64,000 nt of DNA from Synanceia verrucosa (taxonomy: Eukaryota; Chordata; Actinopteri; Perciformes; Synanceiidae), in NCBI GenBank assembly GCA_029721515.1, contig CM056556.1, forward strand, positions 2,666,501-2,730,500. Direction: 5' to 3'. Each line of letters opens with the position of its first letter. Positions within the stretch are counted from its first letter, which is position 1. Under the pieces are notes generated by a model. The model was not told the DNA's origin and did not search any database. It was given only the letters and a program-made list of their open reading frames with translations. A program made the position numbers and the translations under genes. Positions 13,141 through 25,405 of the stretch are shown here, piece by piece.

Positions 13141-13824
13141 TTCGCAGTGACACTCACAAACATTTCAGTTTCCTCCTTCTCTGTATTTTGTTCTGTAATA
13201 TATTGTCCGTGGGCCTTCAGAAGGGTCAGTGTTTTGGGGGTTTGTACTCTTAATGGTGAGCTGCTGGATTCACTCCCCATAAATCAACAATCTGTGCACA
13301 AATGACCCCAAACAACAAACTTCTATACAGGTGTTTCTCTGTGTGTGAGAGTGATGTTAAAGATTGAAGGTTTCTCTCTGAGAGGTGCATTTATTAGTTC
13401 TGCTCGGTCGGGGAGAAGGAACCTTTTACTTTGGCGCTGGTACTAGATTTGTGTTCTCCCACGTCATCTTACTGGTTCTTATGGAAAAGCCATCAACAAA
13501 TCCTATTTGATATGACTGAATGTTTGACTTGACTCTCTGTCTGTTTTTTAATGATATAGCAGAACTATTATATGCTTCTTTATTTTTTAAATTATTTGGT
13601 TAGTTTGCAAACTCATGGGACTGAGTTTTGTGCCTGTGAAAGTGTGTTTTTTCTATTTTCAGTGGTTATGTGGGAGCATTTGTGTGTCTGCAGTTAGAAA
13701 TAATACCTACAGGATGGTTTTCAGTGTAAAGTCAGTATTTTCTACTTGCCTGATTGTAAAAGCATATTCTATTCACTGGTGAAATACTGTCGATGATTAA
13801 TTTGTTAGTAAAAATGTATTTTTA

Positions 13825-13830
13825 AATAAA
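13825..13830 (+). terminator. Candidate arl2bp poly(A) signal
   Basis: AATAAA about 690 bp after the arl2bp stop, in an AT-rich context. First canonical hexamer on this strand after the gene. Confidence 0.5.
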
Positions 13831-14853
13831 CAGGTACAAAAGCCTTACATTGAAATCACCAAGTGCTTTATTTGAACAAGGGCATGCATGCATGCTCACC
13901 ACAGGATTTCACTGGTGTTCAAGTTCTTGGTACAAAAAGACATATCTCATAAAGGCACATACAACCGGAGTTTATCTTCTGTCACACACTTTTTTTTGAA
14001 GTCTCTATGAATCCTTAACAGATACTTAATGTCCTGCAGAAACCCTGCATCTTTCTAACATACCTCATTAAAAGAGTTAATTTTCCCATGTGATGTATAG
14101 TTTTTCAGTTGGTTGTCAGTGCTTTTGGTTTCTGGAGTCGTTTCGGATGTGAGCCTGGATATCCAGGAGAGGAAACTATTTCTGCAGGACACAGACACTG
14201 TGCACACAATCATTCTTCACACCTTCTGCACTGCGGCGTTCAGTTTATTAGAGCAACATCCTAACATGAAGATAACAGGAAGCAAACACTGCATGTTAGT
14301 AGTGCAGGCTTATCGGTACAGTACTCACCAGCCAACCAACAACCACTCTCTGTACACAAGAAATACTAAAGAAACAGTTTGAGTTATTGATGTATATATG
14401 ATTTGATAGATCACACATAGTGACAGTGTGTTGTGCACATGAAGAAATGTTAAAAATAAAAAGTTTGGTCAGGCTGTCGAGTTTGGAGTCAGAGCAAGGA
14501 CACAACCTTCAGAGCTAATATTGATAATTTGTGTTGCATCAAAATTGAACCCTAGTATAAAACATATTTGACAATTTATTTATGAGGGTTTTTATTATGT
14601 CATTCAGAATATGAACACATAACCTGCTTTTACTCACTTTTTATTTTTTAGCACAGATGCTGGAAACAAGGGACCAGGTAGCCTCTCTGTTCAAAGATAA
14701 CAAAAGGAACTGTGGAGGTGCTGGTGAAGGTTATCAGTCCATCCAAGGCCTGGCAGAAGAGTTTGGGACATCTTATGTGTATTTAAAATACAACCTGGAG
14801 GTGCTGGTAACTGTACTATGCCAACAGGACATACTATTTAAAGCACTCTCTGC

Positions 14854-14859
14854 TTTATT
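14854..14859 (-). terminator. Candidate pllp poly(A) signal
   Basis: TTTATT on the top strand reads AATAAA on the minus strand, about 280 bp past the pllp stop. Further minus-strand hexamers occur near 14.64 and 14.58 kb, so the exact 3' end is open. Confidence 0.4.
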
Positions 14860-15135
14860 TGTGTATTTACAATAATATTATTTAAAAAAATAGTGTGTAG
14901 TAGTGATACAGTTCATTTCATGTGGATAATCCAGTGCTAATGTACACTTTCATAATGTGGAAGTAAAGGTCAAATGAGTTTGATAGAAATGTGATATTCT
15001 GTCTGAATTAGGTTTCATGTTATTAATACTGGGGTAAAGAAGAGGTCAGCAGTAATACTCAACTGCGAGTAGACCTTTCAAGGAACTACAGGGAAATAAA
15101 AACACAGGGAGTCTCTTCCATCACAGGTTGGAGTC

Positions 15136-18100
15136 CTAGGTTGGCACGGTGCTGGTGGCAGCATTTCCTCCATCTCCCTTCCAGTCCAGATAGGAGAAGA
15201 AAGCGCTGGCGCCGTACGCCACAGTCACCACAGCGCCGAAGAACTGAGGGAGATGACCAGAGAGATGTTTCAGTGAACTTCAGGAAGCAGAGCAAAGGTC
15301 TCAAAACTTCAACAGTCGACGTAAATCAGACATTTATGCCTTTCCTTACTATGATGATTCCAGCCTCCTGTGTTTGAACGTCCTAATCGGCCATTATCCC
15401 CCAGTAAATTCTAATTGATCTGGACTGCTGTGCCTCAGAGGCAGTAAAATATAACTGATAAGTGTTAGTGGTTGGACATGGGCCAGGGCCGTGTGTGTGG
15501 ATGTCAACTCATCGCTGGTAAATGCTACCGTAGCTGTAAGCCAGCATGGACTTTAACCTCTGGAAGAGACTGCTGATCTTCACTGTGACATATTTTTTTT
15601 GTCTCACATGCAGAAACACACACACTTTACCTTTTTATTTGCTCCACTATGTCACTCTTCACTTATTTTTATTGAACACTGACTGGTACAAAGGTAACTA
15701 GACTTAAAAACTCACATGACTGGGAGCCATTAAAATGCCTCTCTCACAGCTCAAGTTTCAGGTGTGTGCACCTGCCACAGCCTAATAAGTGAACTATGTT
15801 ATCACAGAAACACTCCTAGATTAAGCTAATGTTTCTTCTCGGTGATGTGCCTCTGCAGACACATTCTCAGAGCGTTTCTTGCTGGTTTATCCAGGTGTTT
15901 GTGTTAAAGTGTCAGGCGTCTTACGGCGGCAGCTGCCAAATGCCCGTAGAAATAGGTTAAGCTGAAGGGGTACACAGACGCTGCGTTGGCCAGGAAGGCA
16001 GTCAGATAGAGGACCGTGGCTGCAGCGTTATACACCATCACCTGACAAGAGAGGAGAAACATTAGCCACATTTCCACAGAGCTTCTGTCTCTCCTTTTGT
16101 TATAACTGTCCACCTTTTCTAAATCTCAACCCCTCTTTCATAACCTTCTTCTCTTTTAATTTGTCCGAACCTCAAATGATCCTTGTGGCAACACAGTCAA
16201 TCTAAATCCACCTGACCTCATGTTGTTCTTGAACTATTTATCAATGCATTTAACTCTTTGAGTGCCAGTTGTTTTATAAAACAGAAAGCACATTGTTCCA
16301 GCGTTTTTGTCCATTTTGAGACATATTTCTAGACCCACAGAATATTTTGTACTATGTCTCTGAAAACACTGAATAGCTCAAATGAAAGAAGAGACTCTCT
16401 ATTTCATCATGAAAAAAAATGTTAGTTTTTACCTTGTTCCATTCTTGTTTTATCAGAGGTAGAGTAGAGGACACTTTCACCAAAATCACCACTTTTTGTC
16501 CAGATTCTTTGTTTTGCTCTCTAATCTCGATCGTCTCCACTTCCTGTTTTGATCTCTGTGGTGTATGCTTTCTCTTTATGCTCTGACTACATCTCCAAGA
16601 AGCCCCAATAATACTCACAGGCTGTGTGAGAGCGCCCTCATGTACCTGCTGCCGAAAAAAAAACACTTTGACACACACAAAGTCTGCTTTCATGGCTCTT
16701 CTGCTCGCTGGATATGTGCAACAGAGTAAAAGTTAAAGGCACACTGTTATGAGGAAGTACTATGTCCCAACAGTGAGTACTTTGTAAGGGAAGCTGCAGT
16801 TTATAAAATGTGTGTATCTTTTGACTGTTGCATGTTTAGTCATTATTAACTCTTTTAAGTGTTTTTTTTCTGCAGTGGGTTGCTGATTGCACTCTAACAC
16901 AGCCTGTGAGTAATTTTGGGGCTTCTGGGAGATGTAGTCAGAGCATAAAGAGACGGTATACACCACAGAGATCAAAACAGGAAGTGGAGACGATCAAGAT
17001 TAGGGAGCAAAACAAACAAAAAGTGGTGATTTTGGTGAAAGTGTCCTCTACTCTACCTCTGATAAAACAAGAATGGAACAAGGTAAAAACAAACATTTTT
17101 TTCATGATGAAATAGAGAGTCTCTTCTTTCATTTGAGATATTCAGTGTTTTCAGAGACATAGTGCTAAATATTCTGTGGGTCTAGAAATATGACTCAAAA
17201 TGAGCAAAAACACTGGAACAAGACACTTCCTGTTTTATAAAATGACTGGTACTCAGTGAATTAAATGTTATAGAGAAGGTTTCAAGGCCAGAAGATGCTA
17301 AATAAAAGCATGCCTTTCTGCATATCCTAACTGGTGTAAACAAGGGAAGCACTCATTCCACTTTTCCTCCCTACCGTCAGAAGCCAGGGGATGGAGGTGA
17401 GTTTTTGCTGGGTGCCGAACAGGATCATGAGGAAGAGGACGATGGTGAGGATCCACAGAGTTACGGCCACGAACATCACCCAACCGTACGCTGGTGCGAT
17501 GGTGTAAGGAGTGCTGGCTATCAACGCCCAGTGGAGCAGGCCGAAAAACTACAGAGGTGAGAGAAAAAACAAGACAGACCACTGAGAAGAGGAGATGCAC
17601 GCACAACTTTACACTTTAATGCAGATTTTTAGCAGAATAAAGCTCCATCTCCTACGACTGTTACTGGCACCAAGGCCTTTCCTTGTGTCCTTACACAGGG
17701 TTTATACACCATTTTAAAGTCAAATTTAATATTTTTAAAACCTCAACAAATATGATTTAAGACCCAAAAATGCCAAGTCAATTTTTTTGGTAAAAATGTA
17801 TTAAATTTATTGTAGGGCCCGACCAATATGGAGTTTTTGAGGCTGATGCCGATATCGATATTTAGCAGGAAAAAAAATCTGATAACCAATTAATCGTCGT
17901 TAATTTTTTTTCAGCCCTGTAACAATGATATAAATTGAAGGCATAACACTTTTTTCTACAACTTTAATTTCACAACTTCCAAGAAAAAAGAAGTGAACTT
18001 TGTGAACAAAACAATGTGAAGATCTGCAGTAAATCTCTGAATGCTGTGTTTTCCTATTGGCATCAAACACACCATCTGAAAATTTAATACCTACAGCAAA

Positions 18101-19185
18101 TTTATGGTCAATTTAAAACAATTTAAGACCTTAATTACATGGATTTTAATTTAAGACAGTTGAAGACTTATTAAGGAACCGTGGGAACCCTGTTCCAGCT
18201 GTCAGAAGGCAGCAGCTGTTCCTTCCTGTCTACTGTTAAGCCATCATTATCATGCAAGGATCCACTGGTTATATTTCATGCAAACAAAATAACAGACATT
18301 AAATATGCTGTTGATTATTCTAAACTGTTTCTTCTGCATATCAAACATTTAATTTTGGTTAACAGCGTATCTTTAACACGTCTGTAGACGTACAGAACAG
18401 AAAAATAAAAGTGTGTCTCTCTGCTTCTGTCCCACGAGAAAGGCCATGAAAGGACAGTCTATCATGTGTGCACATATCATGTTACACTTTTTACACACCT
18501 GATACACACTCACACACACTGTTGAACTTTACAAAGACATCTGTCCTGAACCAGAGGTCCAGCAGATAACCTTGACCTCCTGCCTCAAACTACAATATGT
18601 TGCTATGATCCATAGTTCAAACCCATTACATGATTAATATCATAACAAAACCAGGGCACTAACGGTTATGACTCGATAAAACTATTTAAATGAACCCATG
18701 ATTACTTTATCCCTCTGGCTAAACGTGAAATATGTCAAATCTGCAGAACTTCTGCACCTTTTCCTCGTTCCTCTAGTTAAAACATGCACACATGTTCCAG
18801 TATTTATATATTATGCAGATGGCTTCATATTATTTATCAATATTGCATTAGGAGCTGGAAGTCTGAAACAGGAAACCGGCTGTTTCGTCAGTGTAACGTT
18901 TGCTGCGGATGAATGAAAGAAAGCCGTTTGGTTTGGAAACATTTTCTAATAATTACTGTGGTACTTCCCTCTCTGTTGTTGCCCAAGAGTAGGTGGAGGA
19001 GATGACATTACCACACACATGCAGTCTGTGACACACAACAGGTCAAATTCAAGTAGGTCAACGGATTTTCATATCAATAATCCTTCAAGGTGACGTCCCT
19101 CTCACAGTAAAGGTCTGTCCAAAACCAACAACCAAACAAACCCTGACAACTAATTTACTCATTTACTAAACTGTAATTGGGTTAC

Positions 19186-19225
<40 letters not shown>

Positions 19226-19586
19226 GTGTCATCGTTTATTTATCCGGTTTAACTCGAAGTAGTGTGAAGTGTCAAACCAGACCACTGCCTCAGATTTAAC
19301 CTGGAAGTTGTTTTGACGAGGCAGCAAAGAAAGATGTTTTGAACACTAGAAGAGGCTCATAGCGCCAAAAATACAAATAATCAGCACATATGTCTGTATA
19401 GACGATGCTCATTAACCACACACTACCATAAACATTACAGACCAACACTGCCGCTGATTTTTAAGAATATTATAATAAAAGCTCCCTGCTCTGCTGTGTT
19501 GTATGTAACTAATAGAGACAAAACTGTTGACACTGCAAATATGGTTTTATTATTATATACCGTATATATGTATATGTACACATATT

Positions 19587-19649
<63 letters not shown>

Positions 19650-21478
19650 TATATCGGTATATACTATACACAAACATATATATTGGGGCTGTCAAAGTTA
19701 CAGCGTTAATGTGAATTATTTTTATTTGATTATTTTATTTTTTATTTAACTTTTTATTACGACATGCGGAAGTTGCTCTGGATTTACAATCGGTCCAAAA
19801 CATGACTTTTTTGGGGGGAATTTTTTTTTTTTACAAATATTAAGAAATTAAAAATAAATATTCATATCAGAAGAAAAAGTATCACAATATATTTCCATAT
19901 CAATATATTTTTCCTACCCCTAATATATAAATATGTGTACATATATAAGCTGCATTATAAATTTCTCAGTGATCTACGTAGAATATCATGATATATCGCA
20001 ATATCACAATATTGCAACAATGTATTATATCGTGACTCAAGTATTGCGATACGTATCATATCGTAAAGTCCTTGCCAATACCCACCCCTAATTCATACCA
20101 TGCATTACATTTATAATGTGTTTTTTTATAATCTGCCTACAGCGCTGTTGTATTATTTCAGCCACATTTGTGTAATTTAGCTGAGAATATGCTCACTGTA
20201 CTTCCCATTTGGAAAATGTTTAAACTGGCCTCGAGGTTCAGTCTGCCTGCCACACCTCATGATCTTAACTAGACTTAATAAACCTTGAATGCAACAGGTT
20301 GTAGCAGATGGTGCTGCAACACCATCAAAAAGTCAATAAAGCACGCCGCTCATAAAGGACGGAGGTGTTAAACTGTCAGAGCGTATAGAAAATGATCTTT
20401 GAGCCTTGACGACTATAAGCTACAGGCTCAGTGTTATGATGGGATGATCAGAGGGGTTTCAGGGTACAAAGATCTCCTGCAGCCAGCTGGTCACATGTCC
20501 TCTGTGTGGACAGAGTTTAGAGCAAATACATCCCTGGAGGAGGAAATGAGTTCAGCACTGCTGTCCTGGTTATTCTGGAGCTCCTCCATTCAATCTCACC
20601 AGCAAATATTCAAGAAAACCGAACAAACTTCACTCACATGTTGTCTCACAAATCAGCTCCTGACCTGACCTGACAGAACAGCAGCTATTTAACCACTGAC
20701 AGTGTTTTGTTGATAGACAGTCTGTGATATTTATGGAGCACAAACTGAAGTGTGTTGATACACATTCAAATTCCTGAAGAACCAGAAAAAGAGCAGAAAT
20801 AAACAAACACCTTCGTCTGCAGCTGCTGTCATGGTGACATGGTTTGCCTTTAACCCATCCTCAGTAATGATTACATGACATTTGTATTCAGCAAATACTA
20901 TTATTATTACTGATCCCAGATCACCCACACTTCATCCACTCACTATATGCTGGTGCAATAGCTATACAGAAAATATAAGACCAGTGGGGTGATTTTCTAT
21001 ACATTTCTTTCTCTATGTTCCCAATTATACCCAGCGTCTGATATATATTCATGTGTTACTATCTAAACCACACAGGTGCACTAAAACTACAGCTATCAGC
21101 TGTTTTTGGAAATAATTTAACTAGAAAACTAAACCTATAGATGTGTTTCTTTTAACACTGAGAGCCTCAGATGGGGTAACAAAGAAAAATATTAGGAGAT
21201 GGACTAATGTGAAAAAATGAAAACTATAACCTGTCAATAATCCACTGATGGTTTTTAAGTCATAATGAAACAGAAAAGAACAGAGGACAGTTGAATCGGC
21301 GTCCGTTACGTACTATTTCAGCCATCATGAGGATGGCTGGGATGCTTCGGATGAAGGACATGTCCATCATGGTGGTGACGTTAGAGGCCAGCCCTCGGAG
21401 GCTGTTGCCCCCCTGCTGGGAGCTCTGGGAGTTGGGGGAGCTGGTTTCAGTGGTAACCTTGGATGGGAAGTCTGCCAT
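15136..21478 (-). CDS. pllp: Plasmolipin, complete four-exon gene
   Basis: Exons on the minus strand: 21314-21478, 17375-17548, 15925-16041 and 15136-15243. All junctions are phase 0, giving 187 residues and a TAG stop (human 182). The start gives MADFPSKVTTETSSPN, close to the human MAEFPSKV N-terminus. Four hydrophobic segments form the MARVEL domain; diagnostic stretches are YGWVMFVAVTLWILTIVLF, NAAATVLYLTAF and YGASAFFSYLDWKG, ending in a short hydrophilic tail with NAATS. Plasmolipin is a raft-associated tetraspan proteolipid of myelin and apical epithelial membranes, and in zebrafish it acts in gut endosome maturation. Intron 1 (3.8 kb) and intron 2 (1.3 kb) are rich in repeats, including an inverted MITE pair. 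It converges with arl2bp, as in human. Confidence 0.96.
16250..16665 (+). mobile_element. TTAA-flanked MITE, copy 2 (pllp intron 2)
   Basis: Begins TTAACTCTTTGAGTGCCAG and carries every family landmark through to CTGCTGCCGAAAAAAAAA. It lies head to head with copy 3, about 180 bp away on the opposite strand. The right terminus is eroded around AACACTTTGAC. Confidence 0.75.
16846..17264 (-). mobile_element. TTAA-flanked MITE, copy 3, full length (pllp intron 2)
   Basis: The only copy with both ends visible. On the top strand it starts TTAACTCTTTTAAGTG and ends GGTACTCAGTGAATTAA, so both boundaries carry TTAA and the ends are imperfect ~16-bp inverted repeats. The 419-bp interior is the reverse complement of copies 1, 2 and 5. 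This structure supports a piggyBac-type origin. Confidence 0.75.
17696..18192. mobile_element. MITE with CAGGGTT ends (pllp intron 1)
   Basis: CAGGGTTTATACACC at the left and GTGGGAACCCTG at the right are inverted. The arms repeat CTTAAATT-type motifs in opposite orientation (AAAGTCAAATTTAATATTTT against TTAATTTAAGACAGTTGAAG). A second degenerate motif (GGGCCCGACCAATATGG at about 17816) lies inside. A hAT-type origin is likely but the target duplication is not clear. Confidence 0.5.
19188..19225. repeat. (AAT)n microsatellite
   Basis: About twelve tandem ATA/AAT units in pllp intron 1, uninterrupted. Confidence 0.9.
19591..19642. repeat. (TA)n microsatellite
   Basis: About 25 TA units in pllp intron 1. 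The IYIYIY open frames on both strands here are repeat artefacts. Confidence 0.9.
19690..20092. mobile_element. Degenerate MITE remnant (pllp intron 1)
   Basis: AT-rich block ending in ATATCGTAAAGTCC and CCAATACCCACCCCTA, with repeated ATATCG/CGATAT motifs. Such ends recur in fish non-autonomous hAT elements. The left end is not resolved. Confidence 0.35.
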
Positions 21479-22460
21479 GATCACTCCAGTTTATCGAAGT
21501 CCAGCGGATAAATGCCCTTGATGAAAAACCGTTCGTCCTCCAGCAGTTTTTACTCCTCAGAATAAGTGTTGGGATTCAGTAACCACTGACTACATCCACA
21601 GCAAGGGTAAAGCTGATGTCCAACATATAAATATTCAGTAAAACTCACATGAACAAAGTCTTGATAGTTAATGAAAAAGAAATAAAAATGTCCAAAGAGT
21701 TGAACCGTCCAGGCTCAGATATCCAGCAGTCCCTCTCTCCACCTGCTCTGACAGGTGTCTGATGGCGGAGCTCAGTCTCTCTACACCTCCCTCACTCTCT
21801 CTCTCTTTCTTGCACACATTGAGCGTTTCGTCATCCTCTCTCTATGTGCTTTGGTCTCTCCCTCTTTTACCATCTATATCTCCCCCCTTGGCACCTCCCA
21901 TACGCCTCATGAAGGTGTTTGAAAAGTGGGAGGAGGTAAATACAACAAAAACAAAACAAACATCTACGTAGCATGACTCCCTCTTGGTGTGGCTGCATAT
22001 TTGTCCTTCACATGATAAGACCAAGGCGTACTGAGCTTAATAAATGCCACATATGTCCTGATAGGATGCTGTAAATAGATAACTCAACAGCAATGATCTT
22101 GCAAGCACCTGGTCCAACTGACAGGTGAACAAACACTTGTTTCATCTCATTTCAAACACAGCAAGTTGAAAAATACATATACTAAAACAACCATACAATG
22201 GCTTACTCTTATCTTATGTTATCTAAGTTATTGTTACAGCATTTTGTATTGTATGCGCAGGGTGAGTGTTTGCAAATGGGAAACAGACGGCCTTTACTGT
22301 AGTAGATGTGGTGCCCCTACTGATAATAACCATATTTTGGATGATTATGAGCATTTAGTGCATGGAGATCACGTCTCTTATTTTGAAATGGTGTAAAAAA
22401 GAAACACACCGGATATTTTCAACAAAACAAAAGGCTTGTGTGACGGTAGAAAACGTTTCT
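21479..22460. other. pllp upstream region
   Basis: Promoter-side sequence of pllp, including a pyrimidine-rich tract at about 21.72-21.90 kb (CTCTCTCTCTTT). No TATA box stands out at a fitting distance. No other gene recognised. Confidence 0.35.
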
Positions 22461-22542
22461 GTCAGAAGTGGGATTCGAACCCACGCCTCCAGAGGAGACT
22501 GCGACCTGAACGCAGCGCCTTAGACCGCTCGGCCATCCTGAC
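22461..22542 (-). tRNA. tRNA-Leu (anticodon CAG)
   Basis: The 82-nt minus-strand sequence folds as a class II tRNA. The acceptor stem is GTCAGGA with TTCTGAC. The A-box region reads GGCCGAGCGGTCTAAGGCGC. The anticodon arm is CTGCG-TTCAGGT-CGCAG with anticodon CAG, reading CUG. A long variable arm (TCTCCTCTGGAGG) follows, then the T arm GTGGGTTCGAATCCCAC. A TTTT pol III terminator lies 7 nt past the 3' end (22450-22453 on the top strand). No intron. It is a stand-alone gene between pllp and the transglutaminase. Confidence 0.97.
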
Positions 22543-22799
22543 TTCATGTGACGTAATGTTATATTGCTTGTACTGTACTTCCGTATTTGTCGCGCTTAAG
22601 AACCATTACTCCTCTGTTTATTGGCTCAGCAGCTCAACGTCATACATGGCGCTCTTGCTCCCTCTGCTGGTGAATTAGCTGTAGTGCCACAAACTCTTAA
22701 ACGGTCATAAGCAGGGTATACGGAGCTCTTTTCCCTGTCAGCTCGAAACAAAGGACTTCCTGCCTGCAGCCAGTATAAATATATATTATCCCCTTTCTA

Positions 22800-23397
22800 T
22801 GTGTGGTCAGAACAACACAGTTGGACTAACAAGGACTTTACACATAGCCGCTTGGCCTATTAGCCAATACAGGCAAATGCTAAGGACACCGTGGCCTCTA
22901 GGGGCGCCACGAAACCGGGAAAAAAATCACCTTAAATGTAATTATTTAAAACTAATTATTACACTTAAGCTAACTCTTAAAATGGAACAGCTCACATAGA
23001 TTCAAATGTAAAGCAATGACCAATTAATGTGACTACAAATGATAAAACCTAATAAGTATTTCAGTAGCTCGTTGCTGTTATGAATCATTTGTGAAGATAA
23101 AACACTTGTAAGTGTTTAAGTACACTCCCACTGTTTAAACTGCTGTTTACTGCTTATTTGCATCTGCTAATCAACATTTCACTGAGCAGTAATCTCCATA
23201 AAAAACATCCTTAAATCGTTTATCATAGCGTCACTGCTACTTAGCTAGCTAGCTAGCCATGGTTGAAATGTCGACAAAACGGCATTTTTTAAAAAATGTA
23301 AACATCAGATGACATACCTCTAAATTTGGCCTTCTTCTTTTTCTTCTCTTCGTCTTCTTTTCGGCTTGATAACCTTGAATGGTTGGTCCTTTTCATC
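22800..23397 (-). other. Possible relic of a transposon-derived gene
   Basis: On the minus strand an ATG at 23396 opens 26 lysine-rich codons (MKRTNHSRLSSRKEDEEKKK and on) ending at a GT donor after 23318. Basic leaders of this kind begin many fish hAT/ZMYM-like transposon genes. At about 22.83-22.92 kb GGCCTCTAGGGGCGCC resembles an element terminus. No transposase body is visible, so this is at best a remnant. Confidence 0.2.
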
Positions 23398-23479
23398 GGG
23401 TGGGATTTGTAAATGAAATATATTTGGTGTCTGCTTCGGGACAACTGTCAACTGGGTCGGCTGTTGCTCGTTGGTGTTT

Positions 23480-23590
23480 TTTTTGCCCTCGACATTTGCC
23501 TGCAGGTCGCCTCACCTGCGGGCTCAGTGATGTGCGCCCCTCAAGAGCATGCTGGTGAGGCGACCTGCAGGCAAATGCCGAGGGCAAAAA
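23480..23590. repeat. 111-bp near-perfect hairpin
   Basis: Arms 23480-23516 and 23554-23590 are 37 bp each and match as inverted repeats at 36 of 37 positions, around a 37-nt loop. The arm core is GCCTGCAGGTCGCCTCACC. It is much more GC-rich than the surrounding DNA. It may be a small fold-back element, a palindromic gene-conversion product or a hairpin RNA source; sequence alone does not decide. Confidence 0.85.
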
Positions 23591-24030
23591 TGGAACAACA
23601 ACTGTAGGCCTACATATAGGCTACTACAAATACAAATACAGTCATCATTTAAATGGCTTCTGCAAAGACTGAATTTTGTGTATATATGTTGATTTTTATA
23701 ATTTTTTTATGATTTTTTTTTCATGATTCAGCAATGGTCTTTGACTGAGTATTTATTGTCACCAGCTTCATCAGAACTCCAAATGATGGAAATATAGAGC
23801 AACATTTTTTCCCCTCACCTTGAGCCCCTCAAACACTCAAATAATTCATATTCATAATTCTGCAAATGTGTCCTCAGACTGTAGAGTTTCAGATGTGGAT
23901 CATCTGACTAGTGTTTGTTTTCTTCTATAGCAAGAGGACAGAAATACACTTTGGTGCATTTGTGTATGTGTACTTATTAGTATTCTAGTATGATGTGATT
24001 GACGGGTGGAAGATGGATTCATTTACGAGG

Positions 24031-24205
24031 GTCAGGTTGGTCGGTAGTCTGTGTGAATTGTTACAGCAGTGTGACAGCAGAGACTGCAGGGCTTCAGCTG
24101 GATCAGGAAACCTGTTTGTTGGACGGAGGAAACTTGTGGACAGGAGGTGTCAGAATGTAACTGAACCACACAAACAAGGGCTTGTTCCTTCACAGCTTGA
24201 TGGGA
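24031..24205 (-). repeat. 175-bp dispersed repeat, copy A
   Basis: Reverse-complement match to 31240-31414 over its whole length with very few differences (ends GTCAGGTTGG and CTTGATGGGA). Unknown family; no poly(A) tail or TIR. Lies downstream of the transglutaminase gene. Confidence 0.8.
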
Positions 24206-25405
24206 AGAAACACACACAGACAGACACAAGATTATTTATCTGTTTGTGTCCATGATTTGTTTTTATTTTCCAACTTAACATTGTTAGAAAATGTTCCATG
24301 CTGAACGCTGGGAGGAGCCAAGGACTCACCTGGGCTGCCTGGACTCAACAGGTGAGCTGAACCTGCACTAAATCAGACATGCTGACTTATCCTCATTAAA
24401 TCCATCACTATTTGTGTCCTCTGGACTCCAGCCCTTGTCCGTTAGGTCACCTTCTGAGATTCAGCAATGTATTCCTATTTTTTTTTACTATTCTCTTAGC
24501 AAAGGGAAAATGTCATGGTTGAGCACACTCCACAAATTGTTCGTCCAATTAATGCAAGGAAATATGTGCAAATTTGAGGAATAATGCATGAATATCATAT
24601 AATCAGATTTAGATTAGCCTCTTACTGTATGTGTTTCAGAGAAATGACAATGATTGGTTTGTTATACTTGTGAGGTAGATAAAAACTATTGGTCCATTTA
24701 TCCAAATTAAGTCCATTAACTCTTGAAATGTTGCATGGCTTACAAATTACTCAGATGCTTTTTTCATTTTTCTTAAATTTTTCCCCTCTTGAATATGTCC
24801 AGTATAATATTCAATGTCACCTATCTCAGACTCTGTTCAAACATGTTAGATTAAGTGAATACTGGTGACAAAATACCTTTATTGAAAACATGTTGTTCAT
24901 ATGTGCCATATTAACTTGAACACATTGTAAAAAAATGCATTTTAGGATTAAATTACAGGAAATAATTGTCATCCAATCATATTTCGACTAAAATGACATT
25001 GGAAACAGTGCGACAAGATAGAAGAAAAAAAAAAAACAACGACAAGAAATTTTGTGAAGTCAGATACTTTTCAACAAGTATACCAAACAAACCATACAGT
25101 AGATTTAAACTCCCACTTCATTTCCTTATCAGAGACTAGAAACCAGGAGAAGGCAACAAAGATAGAAGGAATTTTGGACATTCAGACAAAGAATGAAATG
25201 ACCAGAGGAAGAAAATAAATAAAAAAACAAAACAAAAAATATGTTTACAGTATTTGCTGTCATCTGACGTGTTGGTGTCTAGTGCCAGGGTTAATGCAAT
25301 GTCAGAAATGGTGCAATATAACACATAGTGGCTTTCAGGTCATCAAACTGTGTCCAGGATTTCTTTCACCGTGATCCAAGTACAAATATTTGCATATATA
25401 GTTCA
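24206..25405. other. Transglutaminase 3' UTR and downstream region
   Basis: The minus-strand 3' UTR runs from the stop at 25406 to a candidate poly(A) signal at 24878-24883. The rest is AT-rich with no feature that I recognise. Confidence 0.45.
24878..24883 (-). terminator. Candidate transglutaminase poly(A) signal
   Basis: AATAAA on the minus strand (CAATAAAGG context) about 525 bp after the stop codon. Confidence 0.5.

Larger units (their letters stand above)
13141..15135. other. arl2bp 3' UTR, convergent spacer, pllp 3' UTR
   Basis: arl2bp (+) and pllp (-) converge here. The stretch holds the arl2bp 3' UTR with a poly(A) signal at 13825-13830 and the pllp 3' UTR with a candidate signal at 14854-14859. 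I see no further exon; the open frames near 14.1-14.9 kb lack splice support and family resemblance. Confidence 0.5.

Noticed and set aside
14113..14875. Two plus-strand open frames between arl2bp and pllp
   Set aside because: No family resemblance, no convincing splice pair, and they overlap the expected pllp 3' UTR.
19435..19714. IYIYIY open frames on both strands
   Set aside because: They are translations of the TA microsatellite in pllp intron 1.
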